The notes beneath the pieces were generated by a model that saw nothing but the letters and a program-made list of their open reading frames with translations, was not told where the DNA came from and did not search any database. Shown in pieces: positions 44,067 through 55,271 of a stretch of DNA of 64,000 nt; the stretch's first letter is position 1, and every line of letters starts with the position of its first letter. The stretch spans positions 1,375,973 through 1,439,972 of the forward strand of contig NZ_JACHWB010000001.1 in assembly GCF_014191055.1 (NCBI RefSeq), written 5' to 3'. Made by a program: the position numbers and the translations under genes. This DNA comes from Microvirga lupini. GTDB taxonomy: Bacteria > Pseudomonadota > Alphaproteobacteria > Rhizobiales > Beijerinckiaceae.

Positions 44067-45194
44067 ATGTCAGGGGGCGACCGGTCGCTGATCAGCGACA
44101 TTTATGAGGCAGCGGTTGTTCCGGAGCGGTGGAAACACGCTCTCGATCAGATCTCCAGGATTGCAGGGGCAGAAGGTGGCTTCATCGCTGCCGGAACCAC
44201 GAGAGGTGAACGATCCTGGGTAGCCACTGACTATTATCAACCGATTCTGTCTGAATGGTATGCCGATGGTTGGCATTTGAGGAACACGTGGTTCGAGCGT
44301 GGTCTCCAGCGTAAACGCCTCCAGTTTTTCGATGAGACTGACATCTTCGATCCTGGCGAAGTTGATACAATCCCCATGTATCGGGACTTCCACCGTATCC
44401 GTGGCGGAGGTTGGTCCGCGGGTGCCATTATGCGGGCTCCTGGTGGCAGCCTCATCTGCATGCGCTTCGAGCGGCCCTACCATCGGGGTCCGTTGGAGCA
44501 GGAAACCAGAGCTAACCTTAATCTCCTCCGATCTCATCTCGCGCGCGCATCGTTTCTGTTCACAAAACTCGGAACGCGGCAGGCTCGCTCGACGGTTTCT
44601 GCTTTGCAGTTCATGGATGTTCCCGCTGCGGTGCTTACCCGGAATGGCCGCCTGCTGGCCTGCAATGCAGCCATGGAGTCCCGACTGTCGCAAGTCAGCG
44701 TAGGAGTCGGTAATCGGGTCATCTTCGCGGATGAGGATGCTCAGCGCATCTTGTGCGAGAGCCTCGAGCGGATCACCGCTGGTCTCCTCGACCAGTTGCG
44801 CGGCCCCATTCCGATTCGGGCTACGGAGGACCATGGACCAGCCGTTGCCTATCTGATCCCGATGCGAGGGGCCGCTCAGGATCTTTTCGGCTGTGAGACT
44901 ACACTCCTCATGATCCGGCCGGCCGAGTCGGAAAACAGGCTCATGGATCTGGTGCGGACCCGGTTCTTCATCGATGCAGGCGAGGCTCAGCGCTGGGCAA
45001 GGATCGTCGCAGCCGCATCCCCTAGGTTGGCCGCGACTCTTCTGGCCTCGACCGAAAATGTACAGGCCCTTCTGGATCGTACGCTCGGCAGAACCCAGAG
45101 CGGACAGGAAGCTCGCATTGCGAGCCTCCTGTGGCGGCTTGGAGATGATCCTGAATACCGTCCCAGCACAAGACATCCGGCGCTGCTACACTAG
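44067..45194 (+). CDS. LuxR-family-like regulator with degenerate C-terminal HTH
   Basis: A 375-residue protein. The N-terminal 180 residues (DIYEAAVVPERWKHALDQISRIAG... RSHLARASFLFTKLGTRQA) and the PAS-like VPAAVLTRNGRLLACNAAME are those of Hyphomicrobiales LuxR-type regulators, which end in a helix-turn-helix. Here the last 65 residues align in length with that HTH (AGEAQRWARIVAAASPRLAATLLAS, then TENVQALLDRTLGRTQSGQEARIASLL) but lack the conserved E-I-A and T-V-R residues. DNA binding may be lost. The ATG at 44067 has a GGGGG site. It stands alone downstream of the oxidase gene. Confidence 0.75.
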   Translation: MSGGDRSLISDIYEAAVVPERWKHALDQISRIAGAEGGFIAAGTTRGERSWVATDYYQPILSEWYADGWHLRNTWFERGLQRKRLQFFDETDIFDPGEVDTIPMYRDFHRIRGGGWSAGAIMRAPGGSLICMRFERPYHRGPLEQETRANLNLLRSHLARASFLFTKLGTRQARSTVSALQFMDVPAAVLTRNGRLLACNAAMESRLSQVSVGVGNRVIFADEDAQRILCESLERITAGLLDQLRGPIPIRATEDHGPAVAYLIPMRGAAQDLFGCETTLLMIRPAESENRLMDLVRTRFFIDAGEAQRWARIVAAASPRLAATLLASTENVQALLDRTLGRTQSGQEARIASLLWRLGDDPEYRPSTRHPALLH

Positions 45195-45255
45195 GGCCAT
45201 GCAAATCCGAACGGCTGAGCCAGCGGAACGGCGGCTTGGTTTGTGTAGGAGGCCC

Positions 45256-46266
45256 CTAATCCCCGAAGCTTTCTCCGAACAGGTCCCGCCAAGCGGGCTG
45301 CGCGCCATGATAGGGTAGGGCCGTGGCTTCATAGACGCCGCGCGCGATGGCGCGGGTCAGGCAATCGGCAGCAAGAGCGGTGAGTTCCGTGAACTCCGCC
45401 GCCTCGTCCCGCAGGGGTTTACGCCCGGTGGCGGCAGCGAAGATCGTGTCGCCGTCGAACAGGGCATGGGAGAAGCGTAAGGCCCGGGCGAGACCCGCAT
45501 GAGACGCGATGGCAAGGCGCTTGGCCTGCGCCTTCGTCAGCACTGCATCGGTGGCGACCAAGGCAATGGTGGTAGCCGGCTGGGGCCCGCCTTTCCAGAT
45601 AAGGGAGCGCATCTCGGAACTGACCCGCGAGGGAAGCCCCAGCCCGCCGAACTCGTTCCCTTCCTCGAGAGCGCCGGCCCAGAAATACGGACCGTCACCG
45701 ATGACGGCAGAGGCCACGGCATTCACCACCACAAGCGCCCCGACCGTATGCCCGGAAGAGGTGACGGTACTGGCCGAGCCGAGCCCGCCCTTCAGGTTGG
45801 CCGTGGTCGCCCCATAGCCGCCCCCTATGGTGCCGAGAGCAAAGTCGCGCCCGGCCTGTTCAGCAGCCTGAAATCCAAGCTCCCGATAGGGCGGATACCG
45901 ACCCCATTCCTTGTTCCCGCCATTGAGGAGATCGAAGCTGGAGGCTTGGCAGACGATGGGGACGAGAGCCTCCCGAACCGCAAAGCCGATCCCCTGCTCC
46001 TTGAGGGATGCCTGCACACCGCTTGCCGCATCGAGGCCGAAGGCGGAGCCGCCGGAGAGGACGATGCCATGGATGCTGGGCACCATCTTCTCAGGATCGA
46101 GCAGATCCGTCTCGCGGGTGGCGGGCGCTCCGCCCATGGCAAAGCAGGAGGCGACGGCGGGCTCGTCGAACAAGGCCACCGTGACGCCGGAGCCGAGGGC
46201 CGCGTCATGGGCATTGCCGATGCGAAGGCCTGCCACGTCCGTGATGAGATTGCGGGCTTCAGTCAT
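45256..46266 (-). CDS. P1-family peptidase (DmpA/NylC-like)
   Basis: A 336-residue N-terminal-nucleophile-type hydrolase. The family segments NLITDVAGLRIGNAHDAALGSGVTV, GIVLSGGSAFGLDAASGVQ, GTIGGGYGATTANLKGGLGSAS (with the ordered GGxG loop before autocleavage) and VVVNAVASAVIGDG identify the P1 (S58) family, which includes aminopeptidase DmpA and the nylon oligomer hydrolase NylC. The physiological substrate is unknown. The ATG at 46266 is used; a TTG four codons upstream is unlikely. Divergent from ccdA. Confidence 0.9.
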   Translation of the reverse strand: MTEARNLITDVAGLRIGNAHDAALGSGVTVALFDEPAVASCFAMGGAPATRETDLLDPEKMVPSIHGIVLSGGSAFGLDAASGVQASLKEQGIGFAVREALVPIVCQASSFDLLNGGNKEWGRYPPYRELGFQAAEQAGRDFALGTIGGGYGATTANLKGGLGSASTVTSSGHTVGALVVVNAVASAVIGDGPYFWAGALEEGNEFGGLGLPSRVSSEMRSLIWKGGPQPATTIALVATDAVLTKAQAKRLAIASHAGLARALRFSHALFDGDTIFAAATGRKPLRDEAAEFTELTALAADCLTRAIARGVYEATALPYHGAQPAWRDLFGESFGD

Positions 46267-46362
46267 GGCCCCAAGCAAACCGGAAACCGGATCCCTTCAC
46301 AAGCTGGCGAAGAGGCGTTTCACCGGCTTTCTAAGAAAGAGCCAACGGGATAGAAGCCTTCC

Positions 46363-47091
46363 ATGCTCAGCGTTTCCTTCCCGGCCGCGGCCCTCGGCGG
46401 CCTCATCAGCTTCTTGAGCCCCTGCGTGCTGCCGCTGGTGCCGCCTTATCTGTCGTTTCTCGCCGGCACCACGTTCGACCAGCTGAGCGCGGGCGACGAC
46501 CGCGCGGTCCGCAGGAGGGCGGTACTGGCGGCGCTCCTGTTCGTGGCGGGCTTCTCAACCGTGTTCGTGCTGCTTGGCGCTACCGCCTCGGCGCTCGGTC
46601 AGGTGATCCGGCAGTATCTTGATGTCCTGAGCACCGTGGCGGGCATCGCGATCATCGTCATGGGGCTGCATTTCCTCGGGGTTTTCCGCATCGGCCTGTT
46701 CTACCGCGAGGCGCGCTTCAGCGTGAACAGGCCTGTCGGGCTCTGGGGCGCCTATCTCATGGGATTGGCCTTCGCCTTCGGCTGGACCCCCTGCATCGGT
46801 CCCGTGCTGGCGGCGATCCTCACCGTGGCGGGCTCGGAGGACAGCGTGTCTCAAGGAGCTCTGCTGCTGGCGGCTTATTCGGCGGGCCTCGGCATCCCCT
46901 TCCTGCTTGCGGCCTTCGCCATGAAGCCCTTCGTGGCTCTTCTCAAGCGGGTACGCTCCCGCTTCGTGCTGATCGAGAAGACCATGGGGGTCCTCCTGGT
47001 CCTGACCGGCATTGCGTTCCTCACCGGCTGGATCACCAACATGTCGTTCTGGCTCCTGGAGACGTTCCCGGCGCTTGGGCGTCTCGGATAA
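46363..47091 (+). CDS. ccdA: Cytochrome c biogenesis protein CcdA
   Basis: A 242-residue inner-membrane protein with six hydrophobic helices. It has the paired redox cysteine motifs LSPCVLPLVPPYLS (helix 1) and GWTPCIGPVLAAIL (helix 4) of the CcdA/DsbD-beta family, which moves reductant from cytoplasmic thioredoxin to periplasmic thiol proteins for cytochrome c maturation. Length and motifs are standard. No thioredoxin-like partner lies next to it. Confidence 0.95.
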   Translation: MLSVSFPAAALGGLISFLSPCVLPLVPPYLSFLAGTTFDQLSAGDDRAVRRRAVLAALLFVAGFSTVFVLLGATASALGQVIRQYLDVLSTVAGIAIIVMGLHFLGVFRIGLFYREARFSVNRPVGLWGAYLMGLAFAFGWTPCIGPVLAAILTVAGSEDSVSQGALLLAAYSAGLGIPFLLAAFAMKPFVALLKRVRSRFVLIEKTMGVLLVLTGIAFLTGWITNMSFWLLETFPALGRLG

Positions 47092-47163
47092 GGTTGCACA
47101 GGAATCGGGTCGCTGACCCAGGACTGCATTGGCATGGTGGCGGTCTCTAAGAGGAGATCACCC

Positions 47164-47631
47164 ATGACGTTCCAGATCCGCGGCCTCGATGCCGAACCCT
47201 TCGCAGAGTTGTTCCAGTTCGATGAGGCCGCTCTCAAGGCTCTCGGGGCCAAGCGAGTCGTTGCCGATGCCTCCGACATGTATCCCTGCCGGATTGCGCT
47301 GAAGCGCGTCGAGGAAGGTGAGGAGCTTCTGCTGCTCAACCATGCCCATCAGACAAATCCGGGCTCGCCATACCGCTCGGCCGGACCGATCTTCGTCAGC
47401 CGCTCGGCCAGAACCGGGAGCTACCGGGGCGAACTTCCGCCGATGATGCGGGACCGGCTGCTGTCCCTGCGCGCCTATGATGCCAACGCCTTCATCGTCG
47501 ATGCCGAGGTGGGCGAGGGCGGGGAGGTGGTGAGCCTGATCGAGCGCTTCCTCGCCAACCCGGAGGTGGCGCATGTGGATGCCCATTTCGCCCGACGCGG
47601 GTGCTTCGCGGCGCGGATCGAGCGGGCCTAA
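47164..47631 (+). CDS. DUF1203-domain protein
   Basis: A 155-residue protein of the DUF1203 family. Signatures are MYPCRIALKRVEEGEELLLLNHAHQ, SPYRSAGPIFVSRSA and a C-terminal DAHFARRGCFAARIERA. The function of the family is unknown; the arrangement of Cys and His residues suggests metal or substrate binding but this is not established. The ATG at 47164 follows AGAGGAGATCACCC, a strong site. It is convergent with the ACT-domain gene, with 2 bp between the stops. Confidence 0.88.
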   Translation: MTFQIRGLDAEPFAELFQFDEAALKALGAKRVVADASDMYPCRIALKRVEEGEELLLLNHAHQTNPGSPYRSAGPIFVSRSARTGSYRGELPPMMRDRLLSLRAYDANAFIVDAEVGEGGEVVSLIERFLANPEVAHVDAHFARRGCFAARIERA

Positions 47632-47633
47632 GG

Positions 47634-48014
47634 TCAGACGTCGACCCGGTGCCCTGCAGCCCGCAGGGCCTCGATCGCTCGATCCGTATCCTGCTCCTTC
47701 ACCAGCACGTAATCGGTGCTGAAGGTCGAGGTGGCAAAGATGCCGATGCCGCCCCTGGCCAGGGGTTCGAGCATGGACGCGAGGATCCCCGGCACGCCGA
47801 AGTCGAAGCTCTGCATGATCCGAAAGCACCGCCAGCGCGCATCGACTTCCGCATCGGAAGGTGCTTGATCAAGAGCGCACACAAGCGTCGTTTCCTCGAC
47901 GGCCTGCACCAGAAGCGAGAAGGCTCCCGGTTCGGGCAGGCTGACTGCCGTTCCGGCCGGGAAGCGGCAGACGGCATAGGTGTCTGCGAGCAGGGAGACG
48001 GTGAGGCTGGGCAT
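47634..48014 (-). CDS. ACT-domain protein
   Basis: A 126-residue protein built of two ACT-like modules: SLTVSLLADTYAVCRFPAG and then VPGILASMLEPLARGGIGIFATSTFSTDYVLV. It belongs to the group of stand-alone ACT proteins (CASTOR-like fold) thought to sense amino acids; its ligand is unknown. I use the ATG at 48014, because an alternative ATG at 48044 begins directly behind the livK terminator hairpin. Its position just downstream of the branched-chain amino-acid transporter is suggestive but does not prove a link. Confidence 0.8.
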   Translation of the reverse strand: MPSLTVSLLADTYAVCRFPAGTAVSLPEPGAFSLLVQAVEETTLVCALDQAPSDAEVDARWRCFRIMQSFDFGVPGILASMLEPLARGGIGIFATSTFSTDYVLVKEQDTDRAIEALRAAGHRVDV

Positions 48015-48046
48015 GATCTGGACCATCCGGAGTGGGGGATTCATGA

Positions 48047-48074
48047 GAAAACCCGCCCTGTTGCCAGGGCGGGC
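48047..48074 (-). terminator. Intrinsic terminator of livK
   Basis: On the minus strand the hairpin CCCGCCCTG / CAGGGCGGG with a 4-5-base loop is followed by TTTTCTC, 30 bp after the livK stop. Confidence 0.85.
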
Positions 48075-48104
48075 TTCCAATCGTTCGGCTTTCAGGCCGG
48101 TCGA

Positions 48105-49232
48105 TTACATGGCGAGTTCGTTGCCGGTGTAGTCGATCTTGCCGTCAGCGCCCTTCTTCCAGACGTACATGATGTAGTCCGGACGGGTGATGTCGCCCTT
48201 CTTGTCGTAGGAGATGTCGCCGATCACAGTCTTGAACGGCTTGCCCGACTTCATGATGTCGGCAACCTTCTTGCCATCGGTGCCGCCAGCTTGCTTCGCA
48301 GCCTCGGCCAGGATCTGGGCGGCGGCGTAGCTGTACAGGGTGTAGGCTTCCGGCTCGTAGTTCTTGGCCTTGAACTTGGCCACCACGTCCTTCGCGTTCG
48401 GGTTCTTGCGCGGATCCGGCGAGAAGGTCATCAGGGTGCCTTCGGCGCCAGGGCCGGCGATCGAGGTGAACTCGGCCGACACGATGCCGTCGCCCGACAT
48501 CATCGGAGCCTGGAGGCCCTGGTCGCGCATCTGGCGGATGATGAGGCCGGCTTCCGTGTGGAGGCCGCCGAAGTAGACGACGTCAACGCCGGCCTGCTTC
48601 AGCTTCGACACGAGCGCGGAATAGTCCTTCTCGCCCGGGTTCACGCCTTCATAGACAACTTCCTTCAGGCCCTTGGCATTCATGGCCTTCTGGGTCTCGT
48701 CGGCAAGGCCCTTTCCATAGGGGGTCTTGTCGTGCACGACGGCGACCTTCTTGCCCTTGAACTTGTCGGCGAGATAGCCGCCGGCAACGGCGCCCTGCTG
48801 GTCGTCACGACCGCAGGTGCGGAAGGTGTTCCACATGCCGCGCTCGGTGAACTGCGGGTTCGTCGAAGCCGGGGTGACCTGCACGATACCGGCTTCCTCG
48901 TAGACCTGCGAGGCCGGGATGGAGACGCCGGAGTTGAAGTGGCCGACGACGAACTTCACGCCTTCAGCGGCGAACTTGTTCGCCACCGACACGCCCTGCT
49001 TGGGGTCGGAGACGTCATCGCCGACGACGATCTGCAGCTTCTGGCCGTTGATGCCGCCAGCTGCGTTGATGTCTTCGACCGCCTGCTCGACGCCGTTCTT
49101 CAGCTGGGCGCCGAAAGCCGCGTTCGGGCCGGTGATGGGGCCAGCGACGCCGATCTTGATCTGGGCGCTGGCTGCGCTGGAGAAGGCGAGGCCAAGACCG
49201 AGGGCTACGCCGGTCAACAGCATTTTTTTCAT
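48105..49232 (-). CDS. livK: Branched-chain amino-acid ABC transporter substrate-binding protein
   Basis: A 375-residue periplasmic binding protein. The signal peptide is LLTGVALGLGLAFSSAASA. The mature start IKIGVAGPITGPNAAFGAQLKNG is the hallmark of the LivJ/LivK (type I fold, PF13458) family. The C-terminus includes AYTLYSYAAAQILAEAAKQAGG. It delivers leucine, isoleucine, valine or related amino acids to LivHMGF. The ribosome site is AGAGGAGTGACC. It is last in the liv cluster, separated from DUF6867 by a dispersed repeat, and ends in its own terminator, so may be expressed at a higher level than the rest. Confidence 0.96.
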   Translation of the reverse strand: MKKMLLTGVALGLGLAFSSAASAQIKIGVAGPITGPNAAFGAQLKNGVEQAVEDINAAGGINGQKLQIVVGDDVSDPKQGVSVANKFAAEGVKFVVGHFNSGVSIPASQVYEEAGIVQVTPASTNPQFTERGMWNTFRTCGRDDQQGAVAGGYLADKFKGKKVAVVHDKTPYGKGLADETQKAMNAKGLKEVVYEGVNPGEKDYSALVSKLKQAGVDVVYFGGLHTEAGLIIRQMRDQGLQAPMMSGDGIVSAEFTSIAGPGAEGTLMTFSPDPRKNPNAKDVVAKFKAKNYEPEAYTLYSYAAAQILAEAAKQAGGTDGKKVADIMKSGKPFKTVIGDISYDKKGDITRPDYIMYVWKKGADGKIDYTGNELAM

Positions 49233-49360
49233 GAGGTCACTCCTCTGGGTGGTTTTATAGGCCCCTCTTCCTCGTGGGGCCGGTTTGACGGGAGACCCGT
49301 CATCCGAGGTGACATCATGCTGGTTTTTAAGCGGATGTCACCTGGGAATCTTTTGGACCG

Positions 49361-49476
49361 GGGCATGGGCCCCAAAAGTGGAAACCACCTTTGGGATCAA
49401 ACCGATGCTCCGTTTTTTTAAAGCGCCGCATCGTTCTGTGCGGAAAACCGGGACCACTTTTCCGAACGATGCGTCA
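49361..49476. repeat. Dispersed palindromic repeat, family R1, copy a
   Basis: About 115 bp with CCCAAAAGTGG...ACCACTTTTCCG and GCATCG...CGATGC arms inside the 244-bp gap between livK and DUF6867. Further copies are at 58303-58411 and 61703-61813. Confidence 0.75.
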
Positions 49477-49838
49477 TTAGCCCTTGGTAGTAGGTGCCTT
49501 TTCCCGCCAGGAAAACGGGCCGGTCCGCTCGTAAAGCCAGCGGTACTGCGTCGTCATCATGCGGGCCCGACGGTACTGGAATCCCAAGGCCCCGATGATC
49601 AGCAGCACGATGGTGTCGACGGCATAGTAATGGATCGACAGCAGGGTTCCGCCGAACAGGGCAAAGTGGATGAAGCGCACCGCCGCACCCAGGATGAACA
49701 GGTAGAGGATCAGGGTCCAGAACGGGCGCCAGGTGAGCGCGATGGCCCGGCCGGTCATCCAGGCCGCCCAGCCGCCCATGATCACGGTGATGAGAAGGAA
49801 GAGCCAGATCGACGGCTCTTCGTAGAGGATGCCCTGCA

Positions 49839-49839
<1 letters not shown>
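49477..49839 (-). CDS. DUF6867-type membrane protein of the liv operon
   Basis: A 120-residue inner-membrane protein with three hydrophobic helices (IWLFLLITVIMGGWAAWM, FWTLILYLFILGAAVRFIHFALF in pieces, YAVDTIVLLIIGALGFQY). Its start overlaps the livF stop by one base, so the two are translationally coupled. Small proteins of this kind are found at this place in liv operons of Hyphomicrobiales. The function is unknown; an accessory role in the transporter is inferred. Confidence 0.8.
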
Positions 49840-50611
<772 letters not shown>

Positions 50612-50615
<4 letters not shown>

Positions 50616-51454
50616 GCGCCGATCTCCGCTTCAACCTTCTCGATTTCCTCGTCGGCCACGCCGAGATAGGCGGCGATGACCTTGGGATCGTTCCTGACCT
50701 CGGCGGGTGCGCCATCCGAGATCTTGGTGCCGTAATCGAGCACCACCACGTGGTCCGAGATCTGCATCACCACCGACATGTCGTGCTCGATCAGCAGGAT
50801 CGAGGTGCCATGGTCCTTACGGATCGACAGGAGCAGCTCGTTGAGCTCCAGCGACTCGCGCGGGTTGAGACCGGCCGCCGGCTCGTCGAGGCAGAGCAGG
50901 AGAGGGTCGGTGCACATGGCGCGGGCGATCTCCAGGCGGCGCTGATCGCCGTAGGGGAGGTCGCCGGCCGGTTCGTCGGCGCGATGGATGAGCCGGGTCT
51001 TCTCCAGCCAGAACTTGGCCTTCTCGATGGCCTCCTTCTCGGCCTTGCGGTAGCCGCCCAGCCCAAGAACGCCGAGGAAGGTGAATCCCGAGGCGATCAT
51101 CAGCGGGTTGTGCTGAGCCACCAGCAGGTTCTCGAGCAGGGTCATGCCGGAGAACAGACGGATGTTCTGGAAGGTTCGGGCGACCTTGCCCTTCCAGTTG
51201 ATGTCGAAGCCCGGCAGCCGCTCCAGCAGGAGGTGCGAGCCGTCGGGCTTGCGCATGGCGATCATGCCCTCCGTCGGCTTGTAGAAGCCGGTGAGACAGT
51301 TGAAGACCGTGGTCTTGCCGGCACCGTTCGGACCGATGAGCGCCGTGATGTCGCCGCGCCCGGCCTGGAAGGAGAGGTCGTTGACGGCCACGAGACCGCC
51401 GAAGCGCATCGTGAGATGCTGTACGTCGAGGATGGGATCCTGCAGCCAGCGCAT
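50612..51454 (-). CDS. livG: Branched-chain amino-acid ABC transporter ATP-binding protein LivG
   Basis: A 280-residue ABC ATPase. Walker A is GPNGAGKTT, the Q-loop is ARTFQNIRLFSGMT, the signature is the divergent LPYGDQRRLEIARAM seen in LivG, and Walker B is LCLDEPAAGLNP, with ILLIEHDMSVVM as H-loop. It pairs with LivF as the transporter motor. Its ATG overlaps the livM stop by one base and its stop overlaps livF by 4 bp. Confidence 0.96.
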
Positions 51455-52866
51455 TAGCCGTGTCCTTCCTTCACGAGCGAGCCGGAAATGGCCTTGCGCT
51501 CTTTCAAGATCACCGAGGGTTCACGTTCCGAAATCAGGCCGCGCGGACGCCAGACCATCATGGCCACCATGCCGGCACCGAAGAGCAGCAGGCGGTATTC
51601 GTTCGGGTCGAAGCCCGCACCGAAGATGGACTGGAGGAAGGTCAGGTTGCGCAGGATCTCGGGGCCGCCGACCAGCACGATGGCGGCGATCGCCACGCCG
51701 ATCTGCGAGCCCATGCCGCCGAGCACCACGATGGCCAGGATGATCGCCGATTCCAGGAAGTTGAAGCTTTCCGGTGAGACGAAGCCCTGGCGGACCGCGA
51801 AGAACGATCCCGCAAAGCCGCCGAACATGGCCCCGATGGAGAAGGCCGTCAGCTTGGTGTTGGTGGTGTTGATGCCGAGCGACCGGCAGGCGATCTCGTC
51901 CTCGCGCAGGGCTTCCCAGGCGCGACCCACGGGAAGCTTGCGCAGCCGCATGGTCACGAAGTTGGTGATCAGCGCCAGCACCAGGATGAGGTAGTAGAGG
52001 AAGATCATCCGGTGCATGCCGTTGAACTCGAGCCCGAAGGTCTGAGCAAAACCGCCTTCGCCCGCTGTGAAGGGCAGGCCGAAGAAGGTCGCACGCGGGA
52101 TCGACGAGATGCCGGCGCCGCCATTGGTCAAATCCACCCAGTTGATGAGCACGAGGCGGATGATCTCACCGAAGGCCAGGGTCACGATGGCGAGATAGTC
52201 GCCGCGCAGGCGCAGCACCGGGAAGCCCAGGATCATGCCCCAGAAGGCCGCCAGGATGCCGGCGAGCGGCAGGCAGATCCAGAAAGACAGGCCGAAGGTG
52301 GTGGAGAGCAGGGCGTAGGAATAGGCGCCGACGGCATAGAAGGCCACGTAGCCCAGATCGAGCAGGCCGGCGAGGCCGACCACGATGTTCAGGCCCCAGC
52401 CGAGCATCACGTAGGTGAGGATCAGGATGCCCAGATCGACCCAATAGCGCGACTCGTTCAATCCGCCCTGGATCAGGTAGATCAGGAGCGGAAAGGTCAG
52501 CGCCACGCCGAGGAAGAAGGGCACGCCGAAACGGGACACCTTCTGGAAGGCGCTCGGCTCCGCGTGAACCGCCTCGGTGGCCTGATGTGCGCTCGGCGTC
52601 GCCTGGCGATAGGCCCGCGAGGCCGTGAACGCGTGCAGCGCCAGGCGAAGCCCGAACACGATGGCAACCACGATCGCCACCAGACCCCAGCGGGGCGTGA
52701 GGAAGAGATCGGCGCCGCTCTGGTCCGTCTTGTAGGCCAGGATCGGGATCGAGAGTCCCAGAGTGATCAGGGCGCTCTTGAAGGAGTCCTTCAAGGCTGC
52801 GCCGAAGTCGAAGTTGCGCGTCACGGCCTCGGTCTGGGCCGTGCTGGTGATGGAAGGAGCATTCAT
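51454..52866 (-). CDS. livM: Branched-chain amino-acid ABC transporter permease LivM
   Basis: A 470-residue inner-membrane permease, longer than typical LivM (about 320-430) because of an N-terminal region with an extra helix pair ([32 protein letters not shown]). The core has [46 protein letters not shown] and the loop [27 protein letters not shown], which contacts the ATPases. It lies 11 bp after livH and overlaps livG by one base. Confidence 0.95.
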   Translation of the reverse strand: MNAPSITSTAQTEAVTRNFDFGAALKDSFKSALITLGLSIPILAYKTDQSGADLFLTPRWGLVAIVVAIVFGLRLALHAFTASRAYRQATPSAHQATEAVHAEPSAFQKVSRFGVPFFLGVALTFPLLIYLIQGGLNESRYWVDLGILILTYVMLGWGLNIVVGLAGLLDLGYVAFYAVGAYSYALLSTTFGLSFWICLPLAGILAAFWGMILGFPVLRLRGDYLAIVTLAFGEIIRLVLINWVDLTNGGAGISSIPRATFFGLPFTAGEGGFAQTFGLEFNGMHRMIFLYYLILVLALITNFVTMRLRKLPVGRAWEALREDEIACRSLGINTTNTKLTAFSIGAMFGGFAGSFFAVRQGFVSPESFNFLESAIILAIVVLGGMGSQIGVAIAAIVLVGGPEILRNLTFLQSIFGAGFDPNEYRLLLFGAGMVAMMVWRPRGLISEREPSVILKERKAISGSLVKEGHG

Positions 52867-52877
52867 GTGCGGGCTCC

Positions 52878-53798
<921 letters not shown>

Positions 53799-54097
53799 GT
53801 CCTACCCTTGCCCCTCTGGAACGGGGTCATTTTTTGGGAACAACGCAGGAAAGCACGATGTGTGATCATCGCCAAGCCTGACGTAAGGTGCGGGTGTCTC
53901 TAGCAAAACGATTTTCATTCGACAACGTACTGTTACGATTCCTATCAGCCCAATTGATGGAAATTGTGCCAAAGGCTGATGGAATGTGCGGCACGTGGGC
54001 CGAATGGCGGCCGCCTTCCCTTGCGGGGACCGAGGAACCATATGGCTTTGACGGCCTTGTGCTCAGCCCAAAAGAGTGGAAGAGGCTTGCTTGGATT

Positions 54098-54616
54098 ATG
54101 ATGTTGAAGACACAAGCCTCTCCGCATTCCACCCCCGGCTCGGACGCCCTGCTCTTTCGGGAGGGCATGAGCCGGGTCGCCGGTGCCGTCCATGTGGTCA
54201 CGACAGATGGTGCCGCCGGCCGTGGGGGCTTCACGGCCACGGCCGTGACGCCCGTGACCGACAGCCCGGCCTCGCTCCTGGTCTGCGTGAACACAGGTTC
54301 CCGATCGGCTCAGGCTCTGCTGTCGAACCGGGTCTTCTGCGTGAATACCCTCGCGGCGGCCGATGCGGAGCTGGCGGATATCTTCGCCGGGCGGGCCGGC
54401 CTGCAGGGGGCGGAACGCTTCAGCAGAGGCGCCTGGGACATTCTGGAGACCGGGGCGCCCGGCCTGACGACGAGCCTTGTTTCCTTCGACTGCCGGATCA
54501 GCGACGCCCGGGTGGTCGCCACCCACCACGTGATCATCGGCGAGATCATCGGCATCCGATTGGGCGAACAGAGGCCGCCTCTCATCTATCACGGGCGGCA
54601 CTATCACGAATTGTGA
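54098..54616 (+). CDS. Flavin reductase-like domain protein
   Basis: A 172-residue protein of the flavin reductase (HpaC/DIM6-NTAB) family that binds FMN/FAD and often supplies reduced flavin to a monooxygenase. Seen are FREGMSRVAGAVHVVTTDG, GGFTATAVTPVTDSPASLLVCVN, FCVNTLAA and the terminal PPLIYHGRHYHEL. I begin at the ATG at 54098; the frame is open 70 codons further up, but that stretch (lower GC, FSFDNVLLRFL) lacks family similarity. No partner monooxygenase is adjacent. Confidence 0.87.
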   Translation: MMLKTQASPHSTPGSDALLFREGMSRVAGAVHVVTTDGAAGRGGFTATAVTPVTDSPASLLVCVNTGSRSAQALLSNRVFCVNTLAAADAELADIFAGRAGLQGAERFSRGAWDILETGAPGLTTSLVSFDCRISDARVVATHHVIIGEIIGIRLGEQRPPLIYHGRHYHEL

Positions 54617-54780
54617 GCCTAAGGGGACAGACGGAAAGGCCTCCCCACCCGCCGTTGCCAGCAAATGAGGAGGCCTCCCGGTCCTGAAGGCTCAGATGAG
54701 CCTTCGTGAACTCAATGAATGGATCACGGTGCGGTTTCAGCTTCGCGGAAAATTTCAGGGAAAGAGCCCGCAACAAAAGA

Positions 54781-54948
54781 GAGGGCCAGCCTGCCGGGAT
54801 TAAGCAGGGCGGCCCTCAGTTATGAAGGGCTGTAGGTGAACAGTACCTCCAAAGGATTAACTCCGAAGAGGTGTAGAAGGTTCAACCTGGAGGCGAGTTT
54901 TCGGCAGCCAGAACGAAAAAAGCCCCTCGCGAGGTCGCGAAGGGCTTT
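54781..54948 (-). terminator. Two tandem minus-strand terminator-like hairpins in a 655-bp gene-free gap
   Basis: The gap 54617-55271 holds no convincing gene. It has two strong hairpins. One is at 54781-54817 (GAGGGCC..CCTGC / GCAGG..GGCCCTC), followed on the minus strand by CTCTTTTG. The other is at 54919-54948 (AAAGCCC.TCGCG / CGCGA.GGGCTTT), followed on the minus strand by TTTTTTCG. Both are oriented to end leftward transcripts, yet no minus-strand gene ends there. An unannotated small RNA from the 54950-55250 region is possible. Confidence 0.5.
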
Positions 54949-55271
54949 GAGGGTCTCGAAGACCTGGGGGCACGTGGCCTTCGCTGAGGGGCAATGCCTT
55001 TACGGAAACTTTGTTCCGCAACAGCGAGATCCTGCGAGCAGGTGCTCATCCGACAAGGGATCATGGACGGAAGCGGCTTCATTGGGGTATTTCCTCAGAT
55101 CGATGCAGCCCTGCCCAATCCCTTGAAGCCAAGTCTCTGGGGCTTATGTAGTTCTGTCACATTGCAACCTCGACTCGCGGGCCACGAGCAAGACATGCCG
55201 AGCAACTGGAGCCGATCTGATCCTGGCATGGTCGAACGATCCCGCACATCAGCGTGTCGTATAGGCCGCTC

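Noticed and set aside
53888..54097. 70-codon N-terminal extension of the flavin reductase
   Set aside because: It starts at GTG without a ribosome site, is lower in GC and has no family similarity; the ATG at 54098 fits the family start.
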